Under the pieces are notes generated by a model. It did not search any database. It was given only the letters and a program-made list of their open reading frames with translations, and was not told the origin of the DNA. From Deltaproteobacteria bacterium RIFCSPHIGHO2_02_FULL_40_28 (GTDB lineage Bacteria; UBA10199; 2-12-FULL-40-28), in the NCBI GenBank assembly GCA_001798135.1, contig MGRJ01000006.1, positions 31,651 to 95,650 on the forward strand: DNA of 64,000 nt, in the 5' to 3' direction. Positions within the stretch are counted from its first letter, which is position 1, and each line of letters begins with the position of its first letter. This document shows positions 18,885-29,098 of the stretch, piece by piece. The translations under genes and the position numbers were made by a program.

Positions 18885-20431
18885 GATTCAATAAGGCTTA
18901 CTCCTTGCATCACTTTAGGCTTAGAAAAATCCCAGAGATCTAAAATGGTTGGAGCAATATCACACAAACGCCCAGAAGATTTGAGAGTAATCCCAGATTT
19001 TTTGGAATCAATCAGAATAAAAGGCACGGGATTTAAAGTATGACTGGTGTGAGGTGCCCCACGATTGTCCACCATTTGTTCGGCATTTCCATGGTCTGCG
19101 GTAATGAGTACAATACCATCTTGATTCAGAATAGAAGGAATAATTTCTCCCAAACATTCATCAACCACCTGCACCGCTTTAATGAGTGCATCGGGTTTTG
19201 CTGTATGTCCAACCATGTCGCTATTTGCAAAATTAAGAACGATAAATTGATATTTATTTTTTGCAATAAGCTTAATCAGTTCATCTTTTACTTGATAAGC
19301 ACTCATTTCAGGTTTTAAATCGTAAGTGGGTACCTCTCGTGGAGAAGGAATTAAGACATGATCTTCACCTTCAAAAACCGTTTCACATCCTCCATTAAAA
19401 AAGAAAGTAACATGTGCATATTTTTCTGTTTCTGCAATGCGCAGCTGTTTTAATCCATTTTCACTCACAATTTCTCCAAGAGTTTGAGTCGGATGACTGG
19501 ATACAAAAGCAACAGGAAGCGAAAAACTGGCATCATAAAGAGTCATGCAAACAAAACACGAAAGCTCTGGGAAAAATTTGCGTGGTATTTCTTGAAAATG
19601 AGAGTCGGTTAAAATACGTGTTATTTCACGGGCCCGATCGGCACGAAAATTAAAAAAAATAACAACATCCTGATCAGAAATAGCACCAACAGGAAAACCA
19701 TCACCATCAACTACTGCCTGGGGTACAATAAATTCATCATAAATTCCTTTTTGATAAGATTCGTGAACAATGCTCAAAGCATTGGTTTTGCCAATTTTAT
19801 TCAAACCAACTAACACCTCATAGGCTTTTTCAATTCTCTCCCATCGTTTATCCCGATCCATGGCATAAAAACGTCCCATCACACTGGCAATAGTGCCCAC
19901 ACCAATTTGTTTTATTTTTTCTTCTAATTGTCTGATACATTTTTCACCATCATTTGGAGCCGTATCTCTACCATCCAAAAAACAATGCACATAAACTTTG
20001 GTAAGCCCTTTCTTTTTTGCTAATTCGAGCAACGCATAAAGATGATCCTGATGACTATGAACAGCCCCGTCTGAAACTAAACCCATTAAATGAAGCCCAA
20101 CATTTTTTTCTTTTGCAGTTTTTATGGCTTGCAAAAAAATTTCGTTTCTAAAAAAAGAACCGTTCTCGATCGCCTGATAAATTTGTGAGAGACCTGAATA
20201 AATAATTCTGCCGGCACCTATATTCATATGGCCCACTTCTGAATTACCCATAATACCTTGGGGCAGCCCCACAGCAGGACCGGAGGCATTAAGTTCAGTA
20301 TGAGGATAATTTTTCCAGTAAAAATCAAAATTGGGTTTTTGAGCAAGGGCAATTCCATTGTGGTTTGTACCACAACGCAAACCCCATCCATCAAGAATGA
20401 TCAAAGCAATAGGTTGTACTACATTAGTCAT
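18881..20431 (-). CDS. gpmI: 2,3-bisphosphoglycerate-independent phosphoglycerate mutase
   Basis: Glycolysis: interconverts 3- and 2-phosphoglycerate using two Mn ions. The frame stays open upstream, but I place the start at ATG 20431 (MTNVVQPIALIILDGWGLR). This gives 516 aa, the family's usual length, with the start overlapping the rsfS stop. The nucleophile motif is MGNSEVGHMNIGAGRI. Further metal-site segments are DGRDTAPNDG, NFRADRAREI, FANSDMVGHTA and ITADHGNAEQM. ATG at 20443 is an alternative start. Confidence 0.95.
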   Translation of the reverse strand: MTNVVQPIALIILDGWGLRCGTNHNGIALAQKPNFDFYWKNYPHTELNASGPAVGLPQGIMGNSEVGHMNIGAGRIIYSGLSQIYQAIENGSFFRNEIFLQAIKTAKEKNVGLHLMGLVSDGAVHSHQDHLYALLELAKKKGLTKVYVHCFLDGRDTAPNDGEKCIRQLEEKIKQIGVGTIASVMGRFYAMDRDKRWERIEKAYEVLVGLNKIGKTNALSIVHESYQKGIYDEFIVPQAVVDGDGFPVGAISDQDVVIFFNFRADRAREITRILTDSHFQEIPRKFFPELSCFVCMTLYDASFSLPVAFVSSHPTQTLGEIVSENGLKQLRIAETEKYAHVTFFFNGGCETVFEGEDHVLIPSPREVPTYDLKPEMSAYQVKDELIKLIAKNKYQFIVLNFANSDMVGHTAKPDALIKAVQVVDECLGEIIPSILNQDGIVLITADHGNAEQMVDNRGAPHTSHTLNPVPFILIDSKKSGITLKSSGRLCDIAPTILDLWDFSKPKVMQGVSLIES

Positions 20432-20861
20432 GACGAGTGGCATATTTTCTAGCTTTAACAACCAAGGGAATGGCATCATGCCATAATTCTTCGAGACGAT
20501 AAAACTGGCGCGTTTCATTTAAAAAAAGATGACAAACACAATCACCATAATCCAAAAGAATCCACTGGGCTGTCTCAAAACCTTCCCATCCCAAGGGTTT
20601 TCTTTTAAATTTCTTCAACACTTTTTCCTCTATTCTTTCGGCAATAGCGATAGCCTGGCGTGTATTACTAGCCGAGGCTATCACCATGTAATCAGTAAAA
20701 CTTGATTTGCCTCTTAAATCAAGAACCACAATACCTTCTGATTTCATATCCAATAAAACACGATGAATTTCTAAAAGATATGCAGGTGGAGCTGAGGGTG
20801 TTACCTTTTTTTTCTTTACCTGCTTTTTCTTTACTTGTTTTTTCTTTTTTGTTTGTTTCAT
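20424..20861 (-). CDS. rsfS: Ribosomal silencing factor RsfS
   Basis: 145 aa. Binds L14 (uL14) and blocks subunit joining during starvation. The core has GIVVLDLRGKSSFTDYMVIASASNTRQ and KPLGWEGFETAQWILLDYGDCVCHLF-type signatures (read in parts). It carries an extra 20-residue lysine-rich N-terminus made of near-tandem KKKQV units, absent from most homologues. Its start overlaps the proA stop by four bases. The usual partner nadD is not between proA and rsfS here. Confidence 0.95.
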   Translation of the reverse strand: MKQTKKKKQVKKKQVKKKKVTPSAPPAYLLEIHRVLLDMKSEGIVVLDLRGKSSFTDYMVIASASNTRQAIAIAERIEEKVLKKFKRKPLGWEGFETAQWILLDYGDCVCHLFLNETRQFYRLEELWHDAIPLVVKARKYATRHD

Positions 20862-22111
20862 TTTCTAACCTGTCCGTTTCCACGGACCACAAACTTTGTT
20901 GTTGTTAATTCGTTTAAACCCATGGGGCCAAAGGCATGGAGCTTCGTGGTAGAAATGCCTACTTCGGCTCCCAAACCAAGCTGCCCACCATCATTAAATC
21001 GTGTGGAAGCATTAACAAGGATACAAGATGAATCCAATCCCGTGATAAAAAGGTCAGCATTTTTTTTGCTCGATGTTAAAATAGCCTCGGTATGAAGTGA
21101 GCCATACTTGCGGATAAAAGAAATAGCCTCTGCAATATTTTTTACAACATGAACAGAAAGAATTAAATCGAGATATTCAGTTGACCAATCTTTTTCGGTA
21201 GCTTTTTTAATCCCAGGAATTATTTTGCAAGCAAGAGAATCGCCACGCAATTCAACTTTTTGTTTAGCAAAAATTGATTTTAAAAGTGGAAGAAATTTTT
21301 TAGCAATTTTTTGATGAACCAAAATATTTTCTACGGCATTACAGACACCAGGTCTTTGAACTTTAGCATTTTCGATGATACGAATGGCTTTTGATATAAG
21401 AGCTGATTCATCTACAAAAATAGTGCACACTCCTTTATCATGCTTAATCACTGGGATTTTGGAATGTTTTTCCATAAAACGCATCAATCCTTCCCCACCA
21501 CGCGGGATGATCAGATCAATCAAATGAGAAAGTTGAAGCATATCAATCAAAATTTTTCTTTCTGGAGTGGGAATAAAAGTAATAGCGGAAACTGGTAGTT
21601 TATTTTTGATTAAAACTTTTTGAAGCAGAGCAACTAAGGTTTGATTTGAATGAAAAGCTTCAGACCCCCCACGCAACACAACAACATTTCCAGATTTAAA
21701 ACAAAGTCCAGCTGCATCAACTGTAACATTTGGTCTGGCCTCATAAACTATCCCAATCACTCCCAAAGGAATTCTCATTTTTGAAATTTTAAGACCATTA
21801 GGCCGTTTCCATGAAGAAACAAGAACACCCACAGGATCGGGCAGGCGAGCAACATTCTCCAGAGCTTTGGCCATTTCTTCAATTCTTTTTTTATTGAGAA
21901 GCAAGCGATCGATAAAAGCACAAGACAAACCTTTTTTTTCTGCGAATTTGATATCGTAAGAGTTGGCTAAAAGAATTTTTTTGAAATTTTTTCTTAACGT
22001 CTTGGCCATTTCAACCAAAACTTTATTTTTAGTTTTTGTAGGAAGATGGGCAATAAGTGGGGCAGATTTTTTACTTTGGATGATTAATTTTTCGAGCTGA
22101 ATTTTATTCAT
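20858..22111 (-). CDS. proA: Gamma-glutamyl phosphate reductase
   Basis: 417 aa; second step of proline synthesis, NADPH reduction of gamma-glutamyl phosphate. Contains IGIVYEARPNVTVDAAGLC, GNVVVLRGGSEAFHSN, LIIPRGGEGLMRF, the catalytic cysteine in RPGVCNAVENILVH, and the C-terminal DSSCILVNASTRFNDGGQLGLGAEVGISTTKLHAFGPMGL region. Overlaps proB by four bases. Confidence 0.97.
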   Translation of the reverse strand: MNKIQLEKLIIQSKKSAPLIAHLPTKTKNKVLVEMAKTLRKNFKKILLANSYDIKFAEKKGLSCAFIDRLLLNKKRIEEMAKALENVARLPDPVGVLVSSWKRPNGLKISKMRIPLGVIGIVYEARPNVTVDAAGLCFKSGNVVVLRGGSEAFHSNQTLVALLQKVLIKNKLPVSAITFIPTPERKILIDMLQLSHLIDLIIPRGGEGLMRFMEKHSKIPVIKHDKGVCTIFVDESALISKAIRIIENAKVQRPGVCNAVENILVHQKIAKKFLPLLKSIFAKQKVELRGDSLACKIIPGIKKATEKDWSTEYLDLILSVHVVKNIAEAISFIRKYGSLHTEAILTSSKKNADLFITGLDSSCILVNASTRFNDGGQLGLGAEVGISTTKLHAFGPMGLNELTTTKFVVRGNGQVRK

Positions 22112-22908
22112 CTTTTTTTATTTGAAGGAAGAAAAAGCGTTCCTACATCTTCGTGGTTTATAATTTGAGATAAAATTTTTTGTGAGCCTCCATGAGCCAC
22201 CAATGCAGGAATACCATTTTGAGTAACATGTTTAGCGGCAAGCAGTTTGGTAACCATCCCTCCTATACTTTTTTCACTTTGGCTTCCACCTGCAACAGAA
22301 ACATGGCTTTTATCGATCTTGGTTACAACCGATACTCGCTTTGCATGAGGATGGGTTTTAGGATCTTTATCATAAAAACCATTGATATCACTAAGCATCA
22401 CAAGCAAATCAGCTTTAACAAGCCTTGCCACAAAGGCTGAGAGTTGATCGTTATCGCCAAACTGAATTTCATCAACCGACACGGTATCATTTTCGTTTAC
22501 AATGGGAACAATTCCTTCACGTAATAGTTCCATAATGGCATGCTGTGCATTACGATAGCGTTTTTTACTTTTAAAATCGTCCCTGGTTAAAAGAATTTGT
22601 GCCACTTTCATTTTATTTTTGGCAAAAATATGAACAAAGTGTTGCATTAATACAGGTTGACCCAAAGCCGCTACGGCTTGTTTGTGTTCTAATCTCTCTG
22701 GCCTTTTGTGCAAGCCTAAGGCATGCATGCCACAAGCAATAGCTCCCGATGAAACTAAAACCAAATGTATCTTTCTTTGCTTAAGTAAAAAAACTTGTTT
22801 GCTTAAGTTTCGAAAAAAAGCTGTATTAATTCCAGAATTTTTTGTTATCAACCCACTACCAATTTTAACAACGAGTGTTTTAATTTTTAAAATTTTTTCT
22901 GTTCGCAT
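22108..22908 (-). CDS. proB: Glutamate 5-kinase, short form without PUA domain
   Basis: 266 aa; first step of proline synthesis. The amino-acid-kinase fold is intact: VVKIGSGLITKN, LVSSGAIACGMHALGL, ALGQPVLMQHF, IVNENDTVSVDEIQFGDNDQLSAFVA and GTGGMVTK-equivalent SIGGMVTKLLAA. It stops after the kinase domain and lacks the roughly 100-residue C-terminal PUA domain of E. coli ProB. Immediately downstream of obgE. Confidence 0.95.
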   Translation of the reverse strand: MRTEKILKIKTLVVKIGSGLITKNSGINTAFFRNLSKQVFLLKQRKIHLVLVSSGAIACGMHALGLHKRPERLEHKQAVAALGQPVLMQHFVHIFAKNKMKVAQILLTRDDFKSKKRYRNAQHAIMELLREGIVPIVNENDTVSVDEIQFGDNDQLSAFVARLVKADLLVMLSDINGFYDKDPKTHPHAKRVSVVTKIDKSHVSVAGGSQSEKSIGGMVTKLLAAKHVTQNGIPALVAHGGSQKILSQIINHEDVGTLFLPSNKKR

Positions 22909-22909
22909 T

Positions 22910-23914
22910 TTATTGATCCTGTTTATCCCCCAAAGTTTCTCTTAAGTAATCAAGAAATTCATCCAATCCAGCCCTAGTGACAGCTGAGATCACAAAAACC
23001 TTCCGACCCATTTTTTTAAAGGGCTCAACCATCTTTTTTAACTCGTCCTCATTGCTTATCAGATCTTTTTTAGTCAAAGCAATGACTTCGTTTTTTTTTT
23101 CAAATTCTGGGTTGAAATGCAGCAGTTCTTTTCGGATCATTTCATAGCGCTTTTCTACTGGCAACACCTCATCAGGAGACAGGCTAATTAAGTGTACAAA
23201 AATGCCTGTGCGCTCGATATGTTTTAAAAAACGATCTCCCAAACCAACCCCTTCGTGGGCCCCCTCAATAAGGCCTGGAATATCGGCCATGGTAAAAGGA
23301 TGATATCCCATCACCACACCAAGATGAGGAGTAAGAGTGGTAAAAGGATAATCTGCAATTTTTGGTTTTGCATGAGTTGTAACCGAGAGAAGGGTAGATT
23401 TTCCTGCATTAGGAAAACCAATTAAACCTACATCGGCTAAAAGTTTAAGCTCTAATCTTAAGTTTTTTTCTTCGCCTGGAAGTCCAGGCTGGGCATGATC
23501 TGGAGCTTGATTGATTGAGCTTTTAAAAAAAGTGTTCCCTCTTCCACCTAATCCTCCTTTTACAGCTAAAAAATGTTCTTCTCCTTCTTTAAAATCTTTC
23601 AAAAGCTCCCCTGTATCGTTGTTATAAATCAAAGTACCAACGGGCACTTTAATAATAATATCTTGACCATCTTTTCCATCCTTCATACTTCCCATGCCAT
23701 GCTCGCCACGCTCCGCCTCAAAATGCCTCAGGTATTGGAAATCAATTAAGGTAGACATTCCTTCATCCGATTGAAAAATCACATGCCCACCCCTGCCTCC
23801 ATTTCCTCCATTAGGACCACCCAATGGAACAAATTTTTCACGTCGAAAAGAAACACATCCCTTCCCACCATGACCGGCCGTTACTGTAATAAGTGCCTCA
23901 TCGATAAACTTCAT
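22910..23914 (-). CDS. obgE: GTPase Obg
   Basis: 334 aa; ribosome-associated GTPase. Glycine-rich Obg fold at the N-terminus (KCVSFRREKFVPLGGPNGGNGGRGG), then the G domain: G1 GFPNAGKSTLL near 166, G3 DIPGLIEGAHEG, and G4-type TKKD. The variable C-terminal OCT domain is absent. First gene of obgE-proB-proA-rsfS-gpmI-comF. The ribosomal genes that normally precede it (rplU, rpmA) are 3.2 kb upstream, beyond a gene on the opposite strand. Confidence 0.96.
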   Translation of the reverse strand: MKFIDEALITVTAGHGGKGCVSFRREKFVPLGGPNGGNGGRGGHVIFQSDEGMSTLIDFQYLRHFEAERGEHGMGSMKDGKDGQDIIIKVPVGTLIYNNDTGELLKDFKEGEEHFLAVKGGLGGRGNTFFKSSINQAPDHAQPGLPGEEKNLRLELKLLADVGLIGFPNAGKSTLLSVTTHAKPKIADYPFTTLTPHLGVVMGYHPFTMADIPGLIEGAHEGVGLGDRFLKHIERTGIFVHLISLSPDEVLPVEKRYEMIRKELLHFNPEFEKKNEVIALTKKDLISNEDELKKMVEPFKKMGRKVFVISAVTRAGLDEFLDYLRETLGDKQDQ

Positions 23915-23957
23915 AATTCACTTCTACTGCTGTTGCAAAAAAACACATACTGTCAAT

Positions 23958-23979
23958 AAATTGACGTTCGTGTCAATTT
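23958..23979. promoter_or_regulatory. Inverted repeat in the divergent obgE / delta-60 spacer
   Basis: AAATTGAC-GTTCGT-GTCAATTT, an 8-bp perfect inverted repeat. It is preceded by another TGTCAAT at 23951. Placed between divergent genes, it could be an operator or paired -35 boxes (TTGACA/TTGACG). No further support. Confidence 0.35.
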
Positions 23980-24112
23980 GAGAGAACCTTTTTACTTCTT
24001 TTTTAAAAACAAGAAAAGGTTAAAAGTATACTCATAAAATTATAATTATTTCATGTATTTATCAATAAATATTCTATTCTTTCTGGCACAAACCTTGCTG
24101 TGTAAGGAGGCT

Positions 24113-27100
24113 ATGCGAGGGGGAAATGTACTTCGAATTCTATTGCTTTGTGGTGTATTGGCTACCACTGTCGTTAATTGCAACGAAACCGACCCTAGCC
24201 TCATGCAAAATTTTGGTTCTTGTTCCCCCAATAATTTAGGTGGAAATTTTGATAGCAGCGAAAGTAGCGGGGCACTAGAAGCGGGTTACCCTGTTGATAT
24301 CCCAGCCCCCTTAGCTAAAAGCATTGATGGTATTGATGGCAGCTCCGTAACCTTTCATGAAGGGGTTTCTTCTAATATCTCAACTGAATTTCTTATCTCA
24401 ACTGAATATGTTGAAACAAGTTATGTAGGAAAAGTAACCTTCAAGAAAAAAAATGGAGATAATGGCGATGTATTTGTTGTTAAAGATGGAGTGATTGTAC
24501 AAACTCTCACTCCTGATTTTGATGGCGATGCTTACATCTACACCCTCTGGATTGCTACAAGCGATTTGGATAACGATATTTTCTTGGTTGTGCCTGGATC
24601 GGGATCAAAAGTTGTATCGGGGGCAAGTACTGGGGATGTGAGCTTCCCGGTGACCATACGTGTAACACAAAGTTTAGATACGTATGTGCTTACGGTTCTT
24701 ATTACTGCAACTGCCATCACTGTTCAAGATACCGATGTTCAAGCAGAGATTAAAGAAACCTTTCCCACTTCCATTGATACCGGGGATATTATTGCTACCG
24801 CTACAAATGATTCAGGAATTTTACTTACTCAAATTAATTACAAAGAAAATGTAAACTCAGTTTATACACAAGTTGATAACGAACCTCATGCTCTCAAAAG
24901 TCCAGACTCCGAGACCGTTTATTTTCTTGATGAAGAAAGTGATATCTTCAAAATAGATCCAGATAGCTTAGATGAAATTACACTTGTAGATTTTAGTGGT
25001 AATATCCCTGGAAGAGATTTTGATATCAGAGGGAATTTTATGACTTTTATTATTAGAGTAAGCCATAATTCTGGCCCAACTACTTCTTCTATGGCCTTTA
25101 AAGACATAGACACTGGAGTAGATTTTATCCCTCCCCTAGACCCCGCAGAACAAGTGGTTACAAAAATGCATGTTACCTGGTTTGACGAAAGTAAAATTAT
25201 TGTTGGGAAAAAATTTGCGGATGGGACTACCGCACTGCAAATATGGAATGTTGGACCTTACTTAATTGGTGCAGCCACTAGCCCTAACATAGAATTCAAT
25301 TATACAGGAGTGTTAACAAACATTGGACACATAACTACCGATGATGGTGCCCTGGGAAATGCTTTCTTTGAATGTAATGATGGCGAAATTTGCAAGATCA
25401 ATCAAGACACCAAAGAAGTCGAAGTGATTGTAAGCAGTAATCTCTATAAAGCTGACAATCCTGTTTTGGCTTCTCCTTATAGCTATTTGATGTTTGAGGC
25501 CATTCGAGATGAAAATCCCGCACCAGTGCTTGGTGTTTATTCTTTAGAGACAGAAACCGTCACACCTGTAGCCATGGGACAATTTGCAACTAGAGTTGCT
25601 GGCAAACCCAACTTGATAGCTTATATTGGAAAATTAAAAACAGAAGAAATTCAGGTAGCTCTTACCAATTTAGGAAATATTCCCAAACTTACTCAAACAG
25701 ATCTGTCCATCACCCCTACTTCCATTTACAAAGGACTTGATTATATTACTTCACTTTCAGGCGTAGGCGGAATTCCTCCCTACACTTTTAACCTTGTTTC
25801 TGGAACTGGAATCCTGGATACAAGCTTGGGTCTTTTTAAAGGCACGGGCGTAGGAGCTGCTACTATCAAGGTAAAGGATGATGCTGGAAGCCAAGCTGCA
25901 GCAACCGTTACAACCATAGCCCACGGAGGACTTGACCCATCTTTTGCTGAAAATGGAATTGCAACTAACGATCTAGGTACCAATGATGGTTTAAGAACCG
26001 TTACTATCAATAGCAATGGTAAAATTATAGCAGCAGGAGTGGTTACCCAATCGGGGCAACAAAACACCTTGGTCGTTCGCTATAAAGCTGATGGCAGTTT
26101 AGATACTACCTTTGACACCGATGGAGTAGCTACTTTTAATGTGGCCGATGGGGCTGATAGAGCACAAGCTATCATCATTGATTTACAAGGACGTATCTTG
26201 ATTTGCGGTCTCCTGACTAATGCCACCCCCAATAAAGATGCCTATGTCATGCGACTTACAGCAGCAGGGGCTTTGGATAGTACTTTCGCAACAGGCGGTC
26301 TTAATAAATTAGCTTACTCCGCTAGCGTTGATGATGCTTGCCATGGCATGAACATTGGTACCGATGGCTCTATTTATGTTGGTGGTGATATATCAGAGAG
26401 TTCTAGTGTCTTTGTAGTTTCCAAACTCGATACCTCTGGAAATTTAGACAGCTCTTATGGAACAAGCGGCTCCACTAAAATTAGTTTTGGCACTGGAGAT
26501 GCCATACTCTCCGATATCGTTATCAGTAACACCAATCAAATTTATGCGGGAGGAAGTTATACTCCAGATGGCTCGAGCAATTCTGATTTTGCAATGGCCA
26601 AGCTTAATGCAAGCGGCGTGCTTGATACTTCTTTTAGTACAGACGGCATCACAACTACTGATTTTGGAGGAGATGATGTGGGTGGTAAAATGTTTTTTCG
26701 TGCAGCTGCTCCTAAAGACAAAATCTTTATGGCAGGCACTACCACTGCTTATGGTACAACAGATATTGCTGTACTAGCCGGTTTTTCAGATGGAAACCTA
26801 GATACCTCATTTGATAGCGATGGCCTAGTTACCCTGATTGATGCCGATGGAACTGATGGAGATGGAGATATTTTGTATACAGACAATGGGCTTTTCATTA
26901 CAGGAGCTATGAGTTCGGGCTCAGAACTAGATTGGGCCGTTATACGATTAAAAGCAGATGGTACAAGAGATACCGATTTTGGTGTAGATGGTATTGCAAA
27001 CATTGATATAAATGCAGATGATAAACCAAGAGGCATCATGCTGGATTCAGATAAACGCATCATTACCGTTGGTGGAACCGATACGGGTTCTGATGTTCAT

Positions 27101-27127
27101 TCTGTTGCGATAAGAATGTGGCCTTAA
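24113..27127 (+). CDS. Large secreted protein with C-terminal delta-60 repeats
   Basis: About 1004 aa from ATG 24113, chosen because AAGGAGG lies immediately before it (though only two bases away). The frame is open back to ATG 24053. Begins with a signal-like segment ([18 protein letters not shown]), possibly a lipoprotein. The middle is beta-rich with Ig-like sequence ([20 protein letters not shown]). The final 400 residues contain seven delta-60-type units recognisable by GxLDxxFxxxG starts ([77 protein letters not shown]). These repeats occur in exported beta-propeller-like proteins of deltaproteobacteria and relatives. Its stop overlaps the rpmA stop. Function unknown, probably cell surface. 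Confidence 0.85.
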   Translation: MRGGNVLRILLLCGVLATTVVNCNETDPSLMQNFGSCSPNNLGGNFDSSESSGALEAGYPVDIPAPLAKSIDGIDGSSVTFHEGVSSNISTEFLISTEYVETSYVGKVTFKKKNGDNGDVFVVKDGVIVQTLTPDFDGDAYIYTLWIATSDLDNDIFLVVPGSGSKVVSGASTGDVSFPVTIRVTQSLDTYVLTVLITATAITVQDTDVQAEIKETFPTSIDTGDIIATATNDSGILLTQINYKENVNSVYTQVDNEPHALKSPDSETVYFLDEESDIFKIDPDSLDEITLVDFSGNIPGRDFDIRGNFMTFIIRVSHNSGPTTSSMAFKDIDTGVDFIPPLDPAEQVVTKMHVTWFDESKIIVGKKFADGTTALQIWNVGPYLIGAATSPNIEFNYTGVLTNIGHITTDDGALGNAFFECNDGEICKINQDTKEVEVIVSSNLYKADNPVLASPYSYLMFEAIRDENPAPVLGVYSLETETVTPVAMGQFATRVAGKPNLIAYIGKLKTEEIQVALTNLGNIPKLTQTDLSITPTSIYKGLDYITSLSGVGGIPPYTFNLVSGTGILDTSLGLFKGTGVGAATIKVKDDAGSQAAATVTTIAHGGLDPSFAENGIATNDLGTNDGLRTVTINSNGKIIAAGVVTQSGQQNTLVVRYKADGSLDTTFDTDGVATFNVADGADRAQAIIIDLQGRILICGLLTNATPNKDAYVMRLTAAGALDSTFATGGLNKLAYSASVDDACHGMNIGTDGSIYVGGDISESSSVFVVSKLDTSGNLDSSYGTSGSTKISFGTGDAILSDIVISNTNQIYAGGSYTPDGSSNSDFAMAKLNASGVLDTSFSTDGITTTDFGGDDVGGKMFFRAAAPKDKIFMAGTTTAYGTTDIAVLAGFSDGNLDTSFDSDGLVTLIDADGTDGDGDILYTDNGLFITGAMSSGSELDWAVIRLKADGTRDTDFGVDGIANIDINADDKPRGIMLDSDKRIITVGGTDTGSDVHSVAIRMWP

Positions 27128-27381
27128 GAAGTGGGAATAATGCTTACTTTTTGCCGGCCACCTGCGGCATGAGAAAATTGCACTTTTCCTGTAACCTTGG
27201 CAAACAAGGTGTAATCAGAACCAACTCCAACATGAAGACCTGGATGAACACTGGTCCCTCGTTGACGAACTAAAATTTCACCAGCATTTACAAGCTGTCC
27301 ACCAAAACGTTTAACGCCTAATCTTTGCCCATGGGAATCACGTCCGTTTCTAGATGAACCGCCTGCCTTCTTGTGTGCCAT
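27124..27381 (-). CDS. rpmA: Ribosomal protein bL27
   Basis: 85 aa; large-subunit protein at the peptidyl-transferase centre. [40 protein letters not shown] and [11 protein letters not shown] are canonical. There is no N-terminal extension needing protease cleavage. Eight bases downstream of rplU. Confidence 0.98.
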   Translation of the reverse strand: MAHKKAGGSSRNGRDSHGQRLGVKRFGGQLVNAGEILVRQRGTSVHPGLHVGVGSDYTLFAKVTGKVQFSHAAGGRQKVSIIPTS

Positions 27382-27389
27382 AGTAACCT

Positions 27390-27698
27390 CTAAGCTTGGA
27401 TATCCTCAATGGTAACACGGGTTAAATACTGTCTATGCCCCTGTTTTTTATGATACCCTTTGCGTCTTTTAAACTTGCCAACAATTATTTTCTTGCCACG
27501 ACCCTGGCTTACAATTTTGCCTACAACCTTAGCTCCAGCAATATAGGGAGTTCCAATGGATGTTTTATCTCCATACACCAAAATCACTCGATCAAAAATA
27601 ACAGCATCCCCAGGATTACCTTCGACTTTATTCACTAAAATCTCATCACCCTTAGAAACCTGGTATTGTTTGCCACTTGTTTCAATCACAACTGTCAT
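27390..27698 (-). CDS. rplU: Ribosomal protein bL21
   Basis: 102 aa; large-subunit protein. [21 protein letters not shown] at the start, [33 protein letters not shown] (in parts) at the RNA-binding end. Forms an operon with rpmA under the consensus promoter at 27737-27765. Confidence 0.98.
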   Translation of the reverse strand: MTVVIETSGKQYQVSKGDEILVNKVEGNPGDAVIFDRVILVYGDKTSIGTPYIAGAKVVGKIVSQGRGKKIIVGKFKRRKGYHKKQGHRQYLTRVTIEDIQA

Positions 27699-27736
27699 AA
27701 AATCTCCAAAAAACCTTTTAATTTCAGAAGCCTGCT

Positions 27737-27765
27737 CTTATATGTTGTCAGAAAAAACTTGTCAA
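27737..27765 (-). promoter_or_regulatory. Sigma-70-type promoter of rplU-rpmA
   Basis: On the minus strand, TTGACA (27760-27765) and TATAAG (27737-27742) with a 17-base spacer. The -35 box overlaps the end of the upstream adaptor gene. Confidence 0.8.
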
Positions 27766-29042
27766 GATTTAGATGGCTGGGTCTTTTTAGGGGGAGGGCT
27801 TAAAGGAGGAGGGATAACTGGTTTAGTCTCGGGTGGAGATTCTTTTTTCATTTCATTACTTTGTTTTTTTTTGACAAAGCTCCCATCCGCCAATTGAGGA
27901 TTTAAGGTTGTAATAATTTCATCATCTACCCTTAAATTTCCATCAATCACGAGCTCGTCCCCCATTTCTTTTTTTACTTGAACAGGAACAAGTTTTGCAC
28001 GCGGCCCTGCCAAGGCATACACCACTTGGCCAGAAGGTCCATCTACCACAGCATGTTTAGGGACCACCAAAAGTTTATCCACCTTGCGTGTGGTAATCAC
28101 AGCACGTCCCTCTAAGCCTTCTTTAATCAAACCACGATCGTTAGGAATATGAACACGCATTTCGAGAGCTTTTTTAACAGGATCGATGGAAGGACTAATA
28201 AAAAAAACGCTCGCCTCGGTGATGATATCAGGAGCAGAAATAGGGTGTACCTTCACGCCAACCATTTTATCAACATAAGAACTTATTTCTTTTGGAATAT
28301 GAAAAACAAGGGTGACAGGATTTAAATTCACCAAGTCAAAAACTGGATTTTTTGAAGCAGCTTGGGCTCCTTCATTGATATAACTTTTACGCACCATCCC
28401 TGCAATAGGAGCTTTTACAGTAAGCAATTCTAAACGTTTTTGAATATCATCAAGTTCGCGATCGAGCCTTTCTTTTCTTGCCTCTAAAACTCGGATATCA
28501 GCCTGATCGGGCTTGGGGGTGGCTTCTGCTACTGGTTTTTCTTCTAAATCAGGGTCTCCTGTTGGTTTAGGAATGGGTTTATCCCTCGCTTCTTCATCTA
28601 AAAAAAGAGGCTCTTGATTTTCTGCTTTGGGCTGATCAGCTTCTGGGACATAGGGTCCTGGTGCTTGCGCTATAAAGCGCAGGCGATCAATGGCTTCTTC
28701 GGTTTCTTTGGCTTCTTGTACTTTTTGATCGTAAAAACTTTTTAAATCTTCGGTTTTTAATTGACAAAGGGGATCACCAAAATTCACCATGTCTCCTTCA
28801 TTGACCATCATTTTTTCAACTAAACCTCCTACCTCAGCAATAACAGTGACTTTTTCAGAGGCTTCAAAAATACCTTCGGCAAAAATCTCGCGGGGCATTT
28901 CTTGCAAACGTGGTTTGATGGTTTGTACCTCAAAGACAAGATCACTAGGGCCTGCAACTTTTTGCTTGGTTTCGAGAGCACAGGTATCAAGAAAACTTAA
29001 ACTAAAACCTATCAGGGGAAATAAAAAAACTTTTAAATTCAT
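27762..29042 (-). CDS. RND efflux periplasmic adaptor (HlyD/AcrA family)
   Basis: About 426 aa from ATG 29042; a GTG 36 bases upstream is the alternative. Hydrophobic signal with lipobox LDTC, so it is inner-membrane anchored. Lipoyl-like half-motifs (EVGGLVEKMMVNEGDMVNFGDPL; LLTVKAPIAGMVRKSYINEGA) flank the alpha-hairpin. The hairpin is interrupted by a 55-residue Pro/Glu/Lys-rich stretch (for example PKPTGDPDLEEKPVAEA). Beta-barrel and membrane-proximal domains follow (LLVVPKHAVVDGPSGQVVYAL). The tail is proline-rich. It has no RND pump next to it; the acrB-tolC genes are 5.5 kb away on the same strand and are the obvious partners (inference). Confidence 0.85.
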   Translation of the reverse strand: MNLKVFLFPLIGFSLSFLDTCALETKQKVAGPSDLVFEVQTIKPRLQEMPREIFAEGIFEASEKVTVIAEVGGLVEKMMVNEGDMVNFGDPLCQLKTEDLKSFYDQKVQEAKETEEAIDRLRFIAQAPGPYVPEADQPKAENQEPLFLDEEARDKPIPKPTGDPDLEEKPVAEATPKPDQADIRVLEARKERLDRELDDIQKRLELLTVKAPIAGMVRKSYINEGAQAASKNPVFDLVNLNPVTLVFHIPKEISSYVDKMVGVKVHPISAPDIITEASVFFISPSIDPVKKALEMRVHIPNDRGLIKEGLEGRAVITTRKVDKLLVVPKHAVVDGPSGQVVYALAGPRAKLVPVQVKKEMGDELVIDGNLRVDDEIITTLNPQLADGSFVKKKQSNEMKKESPPETKPVIPPPLSPPPKKTQPSKS

Positions 29043-29098
29043 GAGGTGGGCTATAAGAACTAGTTGAAAAAAAGACACAAATCAATGAAAAATCAACC

